A DNA stretch of 64,000 bases from Amycolatopsis acidicola (GTDB lineage Bacteria; Actinomycetota; Actinomycetes; Mycobacteriales; Pseudonocardiaceae): NCBI RefSeq assembly GCF_007713735.2, contig NZ_VMNW02000011.1, positions 1 through 64,000 on the forward strand, given 5' to 3'. The notes beneath the pieces are model-generated. The model was not told the DNA's origin, did no database searches, and saw only the letters and a program-made list of their open reading frames with translations. This document shows positions 1 to 7,891 of this stretch, one piece after another. Positions within the stretch are counted from its first letter, which is position 1. Each line of letters begins with the position of its first letter. Position numbers and translations under genes: made by a program.

Positions 1-85
1 GCCGGGGGGCGCCGCCGGGTGGTGGGCGTGGCTGCCTGGCGATATTCGGTCGCGCTGCTTCCCGGGAAAGGCGGAAGATCCGTGC

Positions 86-652
86 ATGCTGCCGCTCGTC
101 CTGCCTCGGGTCGCGCCTGCTTACGGTGGGGTGCTGCTGCGCGCCTTCGAGGAGCGCGACGCGGGCATGGTGATGGATCTCGCCACCGATCGGTACGTGC
201 CCGACATCGGCACGTTGCCCGCGCAGGCCGACCGGGCTCAGGCGCTCGCGTGGATCGCGCGGCAGCACGAGCGGCTGGCGACCGGCGCGGGCTACGGGTT
301 CTGCATCGCCGATGCCGACACCGACGAGGCGCTCGGGACGGTCGGCCTGAACGTCGGGTCGATGATCATGGGCAGGATCAGCGCCGGGTACTCGATCGCG
401 CCTCGCAGCCGCGGCAGGCACGGCGCGGGCGAGGCGCTCATCGCCGTGACGGGCTTCGCCTGGACCTTGCCCGACGTCCATCGCATCGAGTTGTACATCG
501 AGCCATGGAACACCGGCTCCGTGCGGACGGCCGAATTCGCCGGTTACGAGCGCGAGGGGCTCATGCGTAGCCATCACGAGATCGCCGGCCGCAGGGTCGA
601 CATGCTCCTCTACGCGCGAACGCGATCACAGGCCGAGTGCTCTGACACATAG
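86..652 (+). CDS. GNAT-family N-acetyltransferase (RimJ/RimL type)
   Basis: A 188-residue protein of GNAT length. The N-terminal half has the RimJ/RimL-like pattern LLRAFEERDAG. The middle contains an acetyl-CoA-binding stretch with the look of motif A (GYSIAPRSRGRHGAGEAL). This is followed by a WTLPDVHRIELYIEPWN segment typical of enzymes that acetylate protein N-termini or small amines. The ATG at 86 has GGAAG about nine bases upstream. The gene stands alone on the plus strand, so there is no context for the substrate. Family assignment is good; the substrate is unknown. Confidence 0.8.
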   Translation: MLPLVLPRVAPAYGGVLLRAFEERDAGMVMDLATDRYVPDIGTLPAQADRAQALAWIARQHERLATGAGYGFCIADADTDEALGTVGLNVGSMIMGRISAGYSIAPRSRGRHGAGEALIAVTGFAWTLPDVHRIELYIEPWNTGSVRTAEFAGYEREGLMRSHHEIAGRRVDMLLYARTRSQAECSDT

Positions 653-690
653 TCACTGAGTGATATCGCCATCTCACCCTTCGGGCGGTG

Positions 691-717
691 TTGACCTGGG
701 GAAGGCTTGCCTACCTT
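691..717 (+). promoter_or_regulatory. Candidate promoter of the Cys-rich peptide gene
   Basis: TTGACC at 691-696 and TACCTT at 712-717 form a -35/-10 pair with a short 15-base spacer. The -10 lies inside an imperfect inverted repeat, AAGG-N8-CCTT (702-717), which could bind a dimeric regulator. Similarity to the DtxR/IdeR iron box is weak. This is a pattern match only. Confidence 0.3.
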
Positions 718-762
718 GGAACGCGGCCCGGGTGAGCCTGTCTGAAGGGATGGTGTTTTCAC

Positions 763-828
763 ATGGCTGGGTGCAACTGCTGCAGTTCCTGCACTGGTTC
801 CGGATGCGGCTGCTGCGGCAAATGCTGA
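763..828 (+). CDS. 21-residue cysteine-rich peptide with two CxCCxxC modules (metallothionein-like)
   Basis: The ATG at 763 opens a 21-residue frame ending in TGA at 826-828. Eight residues are cysteine (positions 4, 6, 7, 10, 15, 17, 18, 21). They form two copies of CxCCxxC separated by the linker TGSG. GAAGGGA (744-750) is a possible ribosome-binding site, but its 12-base spacing is long. A perfect 11-bp terminator hairpin follows 12 bases after the stop. The symmetric spacing and the lack of any other residue type suggest a thiolate metal-cluster peptide, loosely like the N-terminal Cys domain of plant type 2 metallothioneins. I know of no named family with this exact arrangement. Expression is inferred. 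Confidence 0.55.
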   Translation: MAGCNCCSSCTGSGCGCCGKC

Positions 829-840
829 CCTGACGCGCGA

Positions 841-871
841 GGCCCTGGTCCCCCGCCGGAGGACCAGGGCC
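841..871. terminator. Bidirectional hairpin terminator
   Basis: GGCCCTGGTCC (841-851) and GGACCAGGGCC (861-871) form a perfect 11-bp stem with a 9-base loop. It sits between the Cys-rich peptide gene and the convergent oxidoreductase gene. No strong T-run flanks it. Confidence 0.6.
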
Positions 872-875
872 ATCC

Positions 876-1745
876 TCACGGCACCAGCACGAGTTTCCCG
901 CGGACGTGCCCCGCTTCGCTGAGCGCGTGGGCCTTCGCGGCGTCCGCCAGCGGCAGGACCTCGGCCACCTCGACGCGCAGCCGTCCGGCTTCCACCAGTT
1001 CACTGATCTTCGCCAGGTCCACAGCCGACGACTGGACGTAGACCCGCCGGTAACGCGCGTCGCCCGACGCGTCGTTTCCTTGTGCGTCAAGGAGAATCCC
1101 GTCGTCCGCCAGCACCTCGAGCGATCGCGAACCGTACGAGCCGCCGACGAGGTCGTAGACGACGTCGACCCCCGAGACGCGCTTCGTGAAGTCCTCGGCC
1201 GTGTAGTCGATCAGCTCAGCCGCCCCCAGCGCGCGCAGGAAGTCGTGGTTCTCCGCGCGCGCCGTACCTATCACGTGAGCGCCCACGGACTTCGCGATCT
1301 GCACGGCCAGGTGTCCGACCCCGCCAGCGGCGGCGTGGATCAACACCCGCTGCCCCGCCGAAAGCCCTGCCACACCGAGCAATCCTTGCCACGCCGTCAA
1401 AGCCGCCGTCGGCAGCGCCGCCGCGTGCACGTGGTCGAGCGACGCGGGCTTCGGCGCGAGCACTTCGCGCGGCACGATGACGTACTCGGCGTACGCGCCC
1501 CAACGCGTCAGCCAAAGCCCGTACACGTCACGCCCCTCGGCCTCGCCGGAGAACTCGTAACCGAGCCGGAACGGCGGCGGCCACGGTGTTTCGACCTCGC
1601 CCGACCGCACCTTCCAGTCCGCCGGATTCACGCCCGCCGCGCGAACCCGCACCAGCACTTCGCCCGGGCCCGGCTCCGGCACGGCGACGTCAACCGGCTC
1701 CAGCACTTCCGGGCCACCAAGGGCCTGTTGGTTGATCGCTTGCAT
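876..1745 (-). CDS. NADP-dependent quinone oxidoreductase-like protein (zinc-less MDR family)
   Basis: A 289-residue medium-chain reductase of the zeta-crystallin/quinone oxidoreductase type. The GroES-like N-terminus contains RAAGVNPADWKVRSG. The Rossmann nucleotide-binding motif is AAAGGVGHLAVQIAK, followed by IGTARAENHDFLRALGA. There is no structural-zinc Cys cluster, consistent with the QOR branch. The ATG at 1745 has AGGA nearby; the frame stays open upstream, but that stretch overlaps the divergent regulator gene. It is transcribed away from the HxlR regulator across a 67-bp spacer, so it probably answers to that regulator. The likely role is reduction of quinones or reactive enals. The substrate is inferred. 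Confidence 0.82.
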   Translation of the reverse strand: MQAINQQALGGPEVLEPVDVAVPEPGPGEVLVRVRAAGVNPADWKVRSGEVETPWPPPFRLGYEFSGEAEGRDVYGLWLTRWGAYAEYVIVPREVLAPKPASLDHVHAAALPTAALTAWQGLLGVAGLSAGQRVLIHAAAGGVGHLAVQIAKSVGAHVIGTARAENHDFLRALGAAELIDYTAEDFTKRVSGVDVVYDLVGGSYGSRSLEVLADDGILLDAQGNDASGDARYRRVYVQSSAVDLAKISELVEAGRLRVEVAEVLPLADAAKAHALSEAGHVRGKLVLVP

Positions 1746-1783
1746 GGCATCGATCCTGCGCGCGAACGGTATCCGTTGTGAAG

Positions 1784-1811
1784 AAGGCACCTTTTTGATA
1801 TCCAGGTACCT
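1784..1811. promoter_or_regulatory. Twin palindromic operator between oxidoreductase and HxlR genes
   Basis: AAGGCACCTT (1784-1793) and the perfect palindrome AGGTACCT (1804-1811) have centres 19 bp apart in the divergent spacer. An outer pair GGTATCC/GGATACC also brackets the region (about 1768-1821). This fits binding by the dimeric HxlR regulator encoded alongside, and so autoregulation plus control of the oxidoreductase. Inferred from position and symmetry. Confidence 0.4.
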
Positions 1812-1812
1812 T

Positions 1813-2196
1813 GTGGATACCGTCCAGTCATACCTGCACGCCTGCCCGGCCCGCACAGTGCTGGAGACGCTGGCCAACAAATGGGCGCTGCTCGTCTTGA
1901 GCCTGTTGCGCAAGCAGGAAAAACCGTTGCGGTTCAACGAACTGCGCCGCCGCCTCGAAGGCGTCACGCAGAAGATGCTCACCCAGACCTTGCGCGCGCT
2001 GGAACGCGACGGGCTGGTCAGCCGGGCCGTGTACCCGACAGTGCCGCCGCGCGTCGAGTACGCCGTCACGGACCTGGGCGCCGAGGTCGGCGCGCTCTTC
2101 AACACCCTCGGCAACTGGGCGGAGGCGCACGTCGACGAGATCATGGCGGCCCGCCGCGCCTTCGACGAGCGACCGGAGCCGCAACCGATCCGCTGA
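1813..2196 (+). CDS. HxlR/DUF24-family transcriptional regulator
   Basis: About 127 residues from the GTG at 1813. The protein has the HxlR winged helix, with LANKWALLVLSLL followed by RFNELRRRLEGVTQKMLTQT and LERDGLVSR. A cysteine lies near the N-terminus in the context LHACPAR. This matches the redox-sensing Cys of DUF24 regulators such as QorR and YodB. Starts at ATG 1732 or 1744 are in frame but would overlap the oxidoreductase start and add residues not typical of the family; the GTG has only a weak ribosome-binding site. The divergent quinone oxidoreductase is the natural target. Family is sure; the start is uncertain. Confidence 0.8.
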   Translation: MDTVQSYLHACPARTVLETLANKWALLVLSLLRKQEKPLRFNELRRRLEGVTQKMLTQTLRALERDGLVSRAVYPTVPPRVEYAVTDLGAEVGALFNTLGNWAEAHVDEIMAARRAFDERPEPQPIR

Positions 2197-2273
2197 AACC
2201 ATGGTCAATCCGGTACCGAACCCCGCGGGCAGTGTGTATTTTTCGATCATCACCCGGCCCGCGAGGAGACTCC

Positions 2274-4175
2274 ATGGACCCGTTCAGCCGTCGCAACGCC
2301 CTTCGAGTCGCCGCCGCCGGCGCGGCCGGGATAGCGGTCGCCGCACCCGGTACCGCGCAGGCGAGCGTGTCGGGGAGGCAACAGGCTTTCGCCGCGGCGG
2401 CCGAGGAGTTCGGCGTGCCGGAGCCGGTCCTGCTCGGGGTGTCGTACCTGAAATCCCGCTGGGACCACAACGCGGGCACACCGAGCACCGGCGCCGGGTT
2501 CGGGCCCATGCACCTCACCGACCTGCGCACGGTCGCGTCAGGCGGGAGCCACCACGACAAGGGCTCGGAGGACCCGCGCGGTGACACGGCCCGGCCCGCG
2601 CTCGCGCCTCGCGCGCCGGAGGCCGCGGCGCCCACCCCGGCGCTGCAGACGGTCGATCTCGCATCGAGCCTGACTGGCGCGGACCCGGCCACGCTGCGCA
2701 CCGACCCGACGCAGAACATCCGCGGCGGGGCCGCCGTTTTGGCTCAGTACCAACGAGAACTCGGGGTCACCAGCGCGAACCCGGCCGACTGGTACGGCGC
2801 CGTCGCGAAGTACAGCGGCGCCACCGACTCGACGGCCGCGGCCTCCTTCGCCGACGAGGTCTACAGCGTGATCACCGGCGGCATGAGCCGGGTGACCGAC
2901 GACGGCCAATCCGTGCGGCTGGACGCGGTGTCCGTCACTCCGGCCCGCACGCAACTGCGTTCGCTGGCGCTGCCCGCCGCCGCGCCGGGTGCGGTGGAAG
3001 CGCCCTCGGGTGTCTCCGCCGAGTGGATCCCGGCCCCGTACCAGGAACTCGAGGGCGGCGGCTACGGCAACTACGACAAGGCCGAACGCCCGCAGAGCCA
3101 GCGCATCACGCACATCGTCATCCACGACACGGAATGCGGCTACGACGCCGCGCTGGCACTCGTGCAGGATCCGACGTACCTCGGATGGCACTACACGCTG
3201 CGCTCCACCGACGGCCACATCGCCCAGCACATCCAGACCAAGGACGTCGGCTGGCACGCCGGGAACTGGTACGTGAACGCGAAATCCATCGGCGTCGAGC
3301 ACGAGGGCTACGGCGCGCAGGCCACCTGGTACACGGAGGCGATGTACCGCAGCTCGGCCAAGCTCGTCCGCTACCTCGCGGGCAAGTACGGGATCCCGCT
3401 CGACCGCCAGCACATCCTCGGCCACGACAACGTGCCGGGCACCACGCCGTCCACGGTCGCGGGCATGCACTGGGACCCGGGCCCCTACTGGGACTGGGCG
3501 CACTACTTCGACCTGCTCGGCGCGCCCTTCGCGGCGTGGCCCAAGCAGCAGACGGGGCTGGTGACGATCAAGCCCGACTACGCAAGCAACCACCCGGCGT
3601 TCACCGGCTGCGACGGCGCGGGCTCGGTCTGCCCGGTGCGCGGCTCGTCGGCGGTCGTCCTGCGCACCGAGCCGAGCGACGACGCGCCGCTGCTGGCCGA
3701 CCCCGGCCTGCACCCGGACGGCTCGCCGTCCACAATGGATGTTTCCGACGTCGGCAGCAGGGTCTCGACCGGGCAGCAGTACGCGGTTGCCGAGGTGCGC
3801 GGCGACTGGACGGCGATCTGGTTCCTCGGCCAGAAGGGCTGGCTCCGCAGCGCGAGCACGCAACCCGCACTGGGCCTGGTGGTCACGCCGAAGCAGGACC
3901 TGGCAACGGTTCCGGTGTACGGCAGGGCGTATCCGGAGGCTTCGGCGTACCCGTCCGGCATTCCGCCGCAGGACATCACGCCGTTGCAGTACACGTTTTC
4001 CGCCGGGCAGCGCTACGCCGCAGGCCCGGTGCTGGACGCGGAGTACTTCTCGGCGACCACCTTCGACCCCGCCTCACACGTGGTGGTGCGTGGCGAAACG
4101 AAGTACGTGCAGATCCAGTTCGGGCACCGCGTCGCGTACGTGAAGCTCGACGACGTGTCCCTCGAAAAGCCTTAG
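2274..4175 (+). CDS. Tat-exported N-acetylmuramoyl-L-alanine amidase with degenerate SLT-like domain
   Basis: 633 residues from the ATG at 2274, preceded by GAGGAG. The N-terminus SRRNALR followed by an Ala-rich segment ending in AQA is a twin-arginine signal. Residues about 35-215 look like a soluble-lytic-transglycosylase fold ([19 protein letters not shown], then FGPMHL and later [10 protein letters not shown]). The expected catalytic Glu in the YLxSRW helix is a Lys (codon AAA). Residues about 275-415 are an Amidase_2/PGRP domain with zinc ligands His in IVIHDTE, His in MHWDPGPYW and the Asp of HWDPG. The C-terminal 200 residues may be SH3-like. It should cleave peptidoglycan stem peptides outside the cell. 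Its 3' end overlaps convergent tsaD by four bases. Confidence 0.85.
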   Translation: MDPFSRRNALRVAAAGAAGIAVAAPGTAQASVSGRQQAFAAAAEEFGVPEPVLLGVSYLKSRWDHNAGTPSTGAGFGPMHLTDLRTVASGGSHHDKGSEDPRGDTARPALAPRAPEAAAPTPALQTVDLASSLTGADPATLRTDPTQNIRGGAAVLAQYQRELGVTSANPADWYGAVAKYSGATDSTAAASFADEVYSVITGGMSRVTDDGQSVRLDAVSVTPARTQLRSLALPAAAPGAVEAPSGVSAEWIPAPYQELEGGGYGNYDKAERPQSQRITHIVIHDTECGYDAALALVQDPTYLGWHYTLRSTDGHIAQHIQTKDVGWHAGNWYVNAKSIGVEHEGYGAQATWYTEAMYRSSAKLVRYLAGKYGIPLDRQHILGHDNVPGTTPSTVAGMHWDPGPYWDWAHYFDLLGAPFAAWPKQQTGLVTIKPDYASNHPAFTGCDGAGSVCPVRGSSAVVLRTEPSDDAPLLADPGLHPDGSPSTMDVSDVGSRVSTGQQYAVAEVRGDWTAIWFLGQKGWLRSASTQPALGLVVTPKQDLATVPVYGRAYPEASAYPSGIPPQDITPLQYTFSAGQRYAAGPVLDAEYFSATTFDPASHVVVRGETKYVQIQFGHRVAYVKLDDVSLEKP

Positions 4176-5218
4176 AGGGAAACGACTTCGACCGGGAGCG
4201 CCGGGTTCGCCGAGATGTCCAAAGAGGACGGCTTGGCCCCGGCGGCCACCACGTGTGCGCCGAGCGCGGCGATCATCGCGCCGTTGTCGGTGCACAGCCG
4301 CGGCCGGGGAACGCGCAGCTCGATCCCGGCCGCCTCGCAGCGTTCGCGGGCCAGCTCGGACAGCCGCGAGTTCGCCGCCACGCCACCGGAGATGACGAGG
4401 GTGCCGATGCCCGACTCCGTGGCGGCCCGCACGGCCTTCGCGGTCAGCACGTCGGCGACGGCCTCCTGGAACGAAGCGGCGACGTCGTTCACCGGGACCT
4501 CCTCGCCCCGGCGCTCGGCGCCTTCGACCCAGCGCGCGACCGCGGTTTTCAAGCCGGAGAAGGAAAAATCGTACTTCGCGTCCCGGGGGCCGGTCATCCC
4601 GCGCGGGAAGGCGATGGCCGACGGGTTGCCCTGCTTGGCGGCCTTGTCGATCGGCGGACCGCCAGGGTACGGCAGGCCGAGCACGCGGGCGACCTTGTCG
4701 TAGGCCTCACCGGCCGCGTCGTCCACAGTGGACCCGAGCTCGGTGATCGCGCCGGAAATGTCGTCCACCCGCAGCAGCTGGGAATGCCCACCGGAGACGA
4801 GCAGCGCGAGGCAAGGCGTGGGCAGCGGCCCGTGCTCGAGGGTGTCGACCGCGATGTGCCCGGCGAGGTGGTTCACCCCGTACAGCGGCACGTCCAGCGC
4901 GGCGGCGTACGCCTTGGCCGCGGACACCCCGACCAGCAGCGCGCCGGCCAGCCCCGGCCCTGCGGTGACCGCGATGGCGTCCACATCGGACAGTGCGAGC
5001 CCCGCGGTGGCGAACGCGCGGTTCGCCGTGGGCACCATCGCTTCCAAGTGGGCACGGCTGGCGACCTCGGGCACGACGCCACCGAAGCGCGCATGCTGCT
5101 CGACGCTGGAGGCGACCTGGTCGGCGAGCAGCTCGACCCGGCCGTCGTCGTGCAGCCGGACGAGGCCCACTCCGGTCTCGTCGCACGAGCTTTCGATGCC
5201 CATGATGATCCGGGACAT
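4172..5218 (-). CDS. tsaD: tRNA N6-adenosine threonylcarbamoyltransferase TsaD
   Basis: 348 residues, the normal length. It starts [11 protein letters not shown] and has the Kae1/TsaD metal-binding HxxxH motif in [10 protein letters not shown]. It also carries [18 protein letters not shown] and the nucleotide-binding VSGGHSQL. With TsaB and TsaE it transfers threonylcarbamoyl to A37 of ANN-decoding tRNAs in the cytosol. The ATG overlaps the rimI stop (ATGA-type), and rimI overlaps tsaB, so the three genes are one translationally coupled unit. The gene is essential in most bacteria. Confidence 0.96.
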   Translation of the reverse strand: MSRIIMGIESSCDETGVGLVRLHDDGRVELLADQVASSVEQHARFGGVVPEVASRAHLEAMVPTANRAFATAGLALSDVDAIAVTAGPGLAGALLVGVSAAKAYAAALDVPLYGVNHLAGHIAVDTLEHGPLPTPCLALLVSGGHSQLLRVDDISGAITELGSTVDDAAGEAYDKVARVLGLPYPGGPPIDKAAKQGNPSAIAFPRGMTGPRDAKYDFSFSGLKTAVARWVEGAERRGEEVPVNDVAASFQEAVADVLTAKAVRAATESGIGTLVISGGVAANSRLSELARERCEAAGIELRVPRPRLCTDNGAMIAALGAHVVAAGAKPSSLDISANPALPVEVVSL

Positions 5219-5688
5219 CAGCTCACCCCCTGTTCGGCACGGGCCGGGCGTTTCATCGTGTAGGCGTCGGCCCCGGACGGCTGGTAGTAGCGCTTGCGCA
5301 CGCCGAGCCGCGTGAAGCCGTGGCGGTTGTACAGCTCGATGGCCCGGTCGTTGTCGGTGCGCACCTCCAGGAACACCGGGGCGTTCAGCTCGTCCGCGCG
5401 GGCGAGCAGCGCCCGCAGCAGGCCCGTGCCGACGCCCATCCCCTGGTACTCCGGGTCGACGCCGATGGTGTGCACGCTGGATTCGAAGTCACCGGGACGA
5501 CCGACAGTGGCCAGGCCCGCGTAGCCGACCAGCACGTCTTCGTCCGTGTACGCGCCGAGGTAGTAGCCGCCCGCGTCCAGTTCGGAGTGGAACGCGCGGG
5601 AGCTCCACGGGTCGTCCCCGGCGAAGAGCAGTTTCTCGATCTCGACGCAGCGGGCGATGTCCTTGCGGCGCAGCGGCGTGAGCTTCAT
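5218..5688 (-). CDS. rimI: Ribosomal protein S18-alanine N-acetyltransferase RimI
   Basis: 156 residues with a classic GNAT motif A ([19 protein letters not shown]) and the C-terminal RimI pattern [19 protein letters not shown]. It acetylates the N-terminal alanine of S18 in E. coli; in actinobacteria the substrate range may be wider. It lies between tsaB and tsaD with four-base and one-base overlaps, the usual actinobacterial arrangement. Confidence 0.93.
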   Translation of the reverse strand: MKLTPLRRKDIARCVEIEKLLFAGDDPWSSRAFHSELDAGGYYLGAYTDEDVLVGYAGLATVGRPGDFESSVHTIGVDPEYQGMGVGTGLLRALLARADELNAPVFLEVRTDNDRAIELYNRHGFTRLGVRKRYYQPSGADAYTMKRPARAEQGVS

Positions 5689-6338
5689 GCCGTGACCCGC
5701 TTCCGTGCCGCGGGCTCGACCGCGTCGGGGCGGCGAAGGTACAGCGGCGTGAGCGGCTCCGGCGGCGTCCCGGCCACGAGCTCGCGCTTCGCGACTGTTA
5801 CGAGGCCGCCGGTCGACGGGTAGTACGGCTCGACGACGCGGACTCCGAGCTTCTCGGCGTACTGCCGCGCCCCGTCCCCCGCTGCCACGGCGAAGCCCAG
5901 ATCTCCCGGCTCGCGGACCTTGGGCCCGTCGAGGCGTTTGCCGTTCGCGTCGTAAGAGGCCCAGTACACCTCGCGGCGACGGGCGTCGGTGACGACGAGG
6001 AACTGCTCGCCGGGCAGCGCCACGGCGGCTATCGCGTCATGGCCGCAGACCGGATACACCGGGATGCCGAGCGCGTGGCCGAAGGCTCCCGCCGTCGCCA
6101 TGCCGGCGCGCAGTCCGGTGAACGGGCCAGGACCAACGCCGCAAACGATTGCGTCCAGGTCGGCGAGCGTGTGACCCGCTTCTTCGAGCACCTCCACCAC
6201 GTGGGGCGTGATGAGTTCACCGTGTGCGCGCGCGTTCACCGTGACGCGCTCGGCGAGCACGGAGACGTCGGCACGCTCCAGGGTCGCGAGCCCGGCCGTG
6301 ACCGCGGGCGTCGAGGTATCGATGGCGAGGACCAGCAC
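5685..6338 (-). CDS. tsaB: tRNA threonylcarbamoyladenosine biosynthesis protein TsaB
   Basis: 217 residues beginning LAIDTSTPAVTAGL. GVGPGPFTGLRAGMATA is the TsaB signature. As the partner of TsaD it is a catalytically inactive ASKHA homologue needed to assemble the TsaBDE complex. It is the first gene of the tsaB-rimI-tsaD unit here. In M. tuberculosis tsaE sits just upstream; here tsaE is 3.9 kb away, with matB, a carboxyltransferase and a dehydrogenase between. Confidence 0.94.
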   Translation of the reverse strand: MLVLAIDTSTPAVTAGLATLERADVSVLAERVTVNARAHGELITPHVVEVLEEAGHTLADLDAIVCGVGPGPFTGLRAGMATAGAFGHALGIPVYPVCGHDAIAAVALPGEQFLVVTDARRREVYWASYDANGKRLDGPKVREPGDLGFAVAAGDGARQYAEKLGVRVVEPYYPSTGGLVTVAKRELVAGTPPEPLTPLYLRRPDAVEPAARKRVTA

Positions 6339-6382
6339 GGCTACCCAGCCTACCGACCCACCTCAGTACCCCGACGGAGCGC

Positions 6383-6411
6383 TTGACAGCGCGGCGCAAC
6401 CCCGCTGGAAT
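6383..6411 (+). promoter_or_regulatory. Candidate housekeeping promoter of matB
   Basis: A perfect -35 TTGACA (6383-6388) and a -10-like TGGAAT (6406-6411) are separated by 17 bases. The -10 lies inside the left arm of the inverted repeat at 6403-6439, so a bound repressor would block it. Confidence 0.5.
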
Positions 6412-6439
6412 TGGATGAGCCACTTAGCCAATTCCAGCG
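6403..6439. promoter_or_regulatory. 12-bp perfect inverted repeat, operator or leader hairpin of matB
   Basis: CGCTGGAATTGG (6403-6414) and CCAATTCCAGCG (6428-6439) are perfect mirror arms 13 bases apart. The left arm overlaps the -10 and the right arm abuts the matB ribosome-binding site AGGGAG (6440-6445). It could be an operator for an unlinked dimeric regulator, or an mRNA hairpin next to the start site. Confidence 0.6.
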
Positions 6440-6451
6440 AGGGAGACCAGC

Positions 6452-7891
6452 GTGGCCGAACGGTTGTTCCCGGCTCTGGCAGCCGCACCGGCGAAGAACG
6501 CCATTTCCTTCCCCGAGCATGCCCTCGACTACACGGAACTGGCTGCCGCGGCGGGCGCGCTCGCCCGGGAGCTGAAGGCGGCCGCCCCAGGGCGCGTCGC
6601 GCTGTGGGCCACGCCGTCGATCCACACCAGCGTCGCGGTGGTGGCCGCGCTCATCGCGGGCGTGCCGGCCGTGCCGGTCAACCCGAAGATCGGCGAGCGG
6701 GAACTCGGCCACATCGTCTCCGACAGTGAGCCCGCACTGGTGCTCACCGAGCCGGGCGCGAAGCTGCCGGATGCGCTGGCCGCCTTGCCACGTAAGGAAG
6801 TCGAGCTCACCGGCGTGCCCGGCGAACTGCCCGAAGAGCCGGACGAAGAAGCCCCGGCGCTGATCGTCTACACCTCCGGGACCACCGGCCCGCCCAAGGG
6901 CGTCGTGCTCCCCCGCCGCGCGATCTCGTCCACGCTCGACGCGCTGGAGGACGCCTGGCAGTGGACCGCGGACGACGTGCTGGTGCACGGGCTGCCGCTG
7001 TTCCACGTGCATGGGCTGATCCTCGGCATCCTCGGCCCGCTCCGCCGCGGCGGCAGCGTCCGCCACCTCGGGAAGTTCTCCGTCGAAGCCGCCGCGAAGG
7101 AGCTCGCGGGCGGGGCCACGATGATGTTCGGCGTGCCGACGATGTACCACCGCATCGCCGGTGAGGTGAGCGAGAATCCCGCGCTGGCCAAGGCTTTCGG
7201 CAGCGCGCGGCTGCTCGTCTCGGGTTCGGCCGCGCTGCCGGTGCACGACCATCAGCGGATCACCGCGGCCACCGGGCAGGAGGTCGTCGAGCGGTACGGG
7301 ATGTCCGAGACGCTGATGAACACGAGCGTCCGCGCGGATGGCGAGCGCCGGCCGGGCACGGTCGGCGTTCCGCTGCGCGGGGTCGAGGCGCGGTTGGTCG
7401 ACGAGGCCGGTGCGGAGATCGAGGGCAGCGACGGGGAGACCGTCGGGGAGATCCAGGTGCGCGGGCGGAACCTGTTCACCGAGTACCTGAACCGGCCGGA
7501 CGCGACCGCGGAGGTCTTCGTCGACGGCTGGTTCCGCACCGGCGACATGGCGGTGCGCGAGCCGGACGGCTACTACCGGATCGTCGGCCGCAAGGCGACC
7601 GACCTGATCAAGAGCGGCGGGTACAAGATCGGCGCCGGCGAGATCGAGAACGCCCTGCTGGAGCACCCCGGCGTGGCCGAAGCGGCGGTCACCGGCGAGC
7701 CGGACGAGGACCTCGGCGAGCGGATCGTGGCGTGGATCGTGCCCGCCGGTGAGCGCCCTGCCGAGCAGGATCTGGTCGACCACGTGGCGCGGCTGCTCAC
7801 TCCGCACAAGCGCCCGCGCGTGGTGCGGTTCCTGGCTGCCTTGCCGCGCAACGACATGGGCAAGGTGATGAAACGGGCGCTGGATGGGTGA
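6452..7891 (+). CDS. matB: Malonyl-CoA synthetase MatB (acyl-CoA ligase family)
   Basis: 479 residues from a GTG start with AGGGAG upstream. The adenylate-forming signatures are YTSGTTGPPKG at about residue 140, ERYGMSETLMNT, the hinge region GRKATDLIKSGGYKIGAGEIEN and the catalytic Lys in NDMGKVMKRAL near the C-terminus. Overall it strongly resembles Streptomyces coelicolor MatB, including LPLFHVHGLILGILGPLRR, which I recognise from memory. It makes malonyl-CoA or methylmalonyl-CoA from the free diacid, CoA and ATP, feeding fatty-acid or polyketide synthesis. It overlaps the next gene by eight bases. Naming depends on recalled similarity, since no active-site Arg was mapped. Confidence 0.85.
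   Translation: MAERLFPALAAAPAKNAISFPEHALDYTELAAAAGALARELKAAAPGRVALWATPSIHTSVAVVAALIAGVPAVPVNPKIGERELGHIVSDSEPALVLTEPGAKLPDALAALPRKEVELTGVPGELPEEPDEEAPALIVYTSGTTGPPKGVVLPRRAISSTLDALEDAWQWTADDVLVHGLPLFHVHGLILGILGPLRRGGSVRHLGKFSVEAAAKELAGGATMMFGVPTMYHRIAGEVSENPALAKAFGSARLLVSGSAALPVHDHQRITAATGQEVVERYGMSETLMNTSVRADGERRPGTVGVPLRGVEARLVDEAGAEIEGSDGETVGEIQVRGRNLFTEYLNRPDATAEVFVDGWFRTGDMAVREPDGYYRIVGRKATDLIKSGGYKIGAGEIENALLEHPGVAEAAVTGEPDEDLGERIVAWIVPAGERPAEQDLVDHVARLLTPHKRPRVVRFLAALPRNDMGKVMKRALDG

Noticed and set aside
702..717. Possible DtxR/IdeR iron box before the Cys-rich peptide
   Set aside because: Only about 11 of 19 positions match and the half-sites are out of register; kept only as an imperfect palindrome.
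1746..2144. N-terminal extension of the oxidoreductase across the HxlR gene
   Set aside because: The extension is antisense to the regulator and has no family match; the ATG at 1745 gives a normal-length enzyme.
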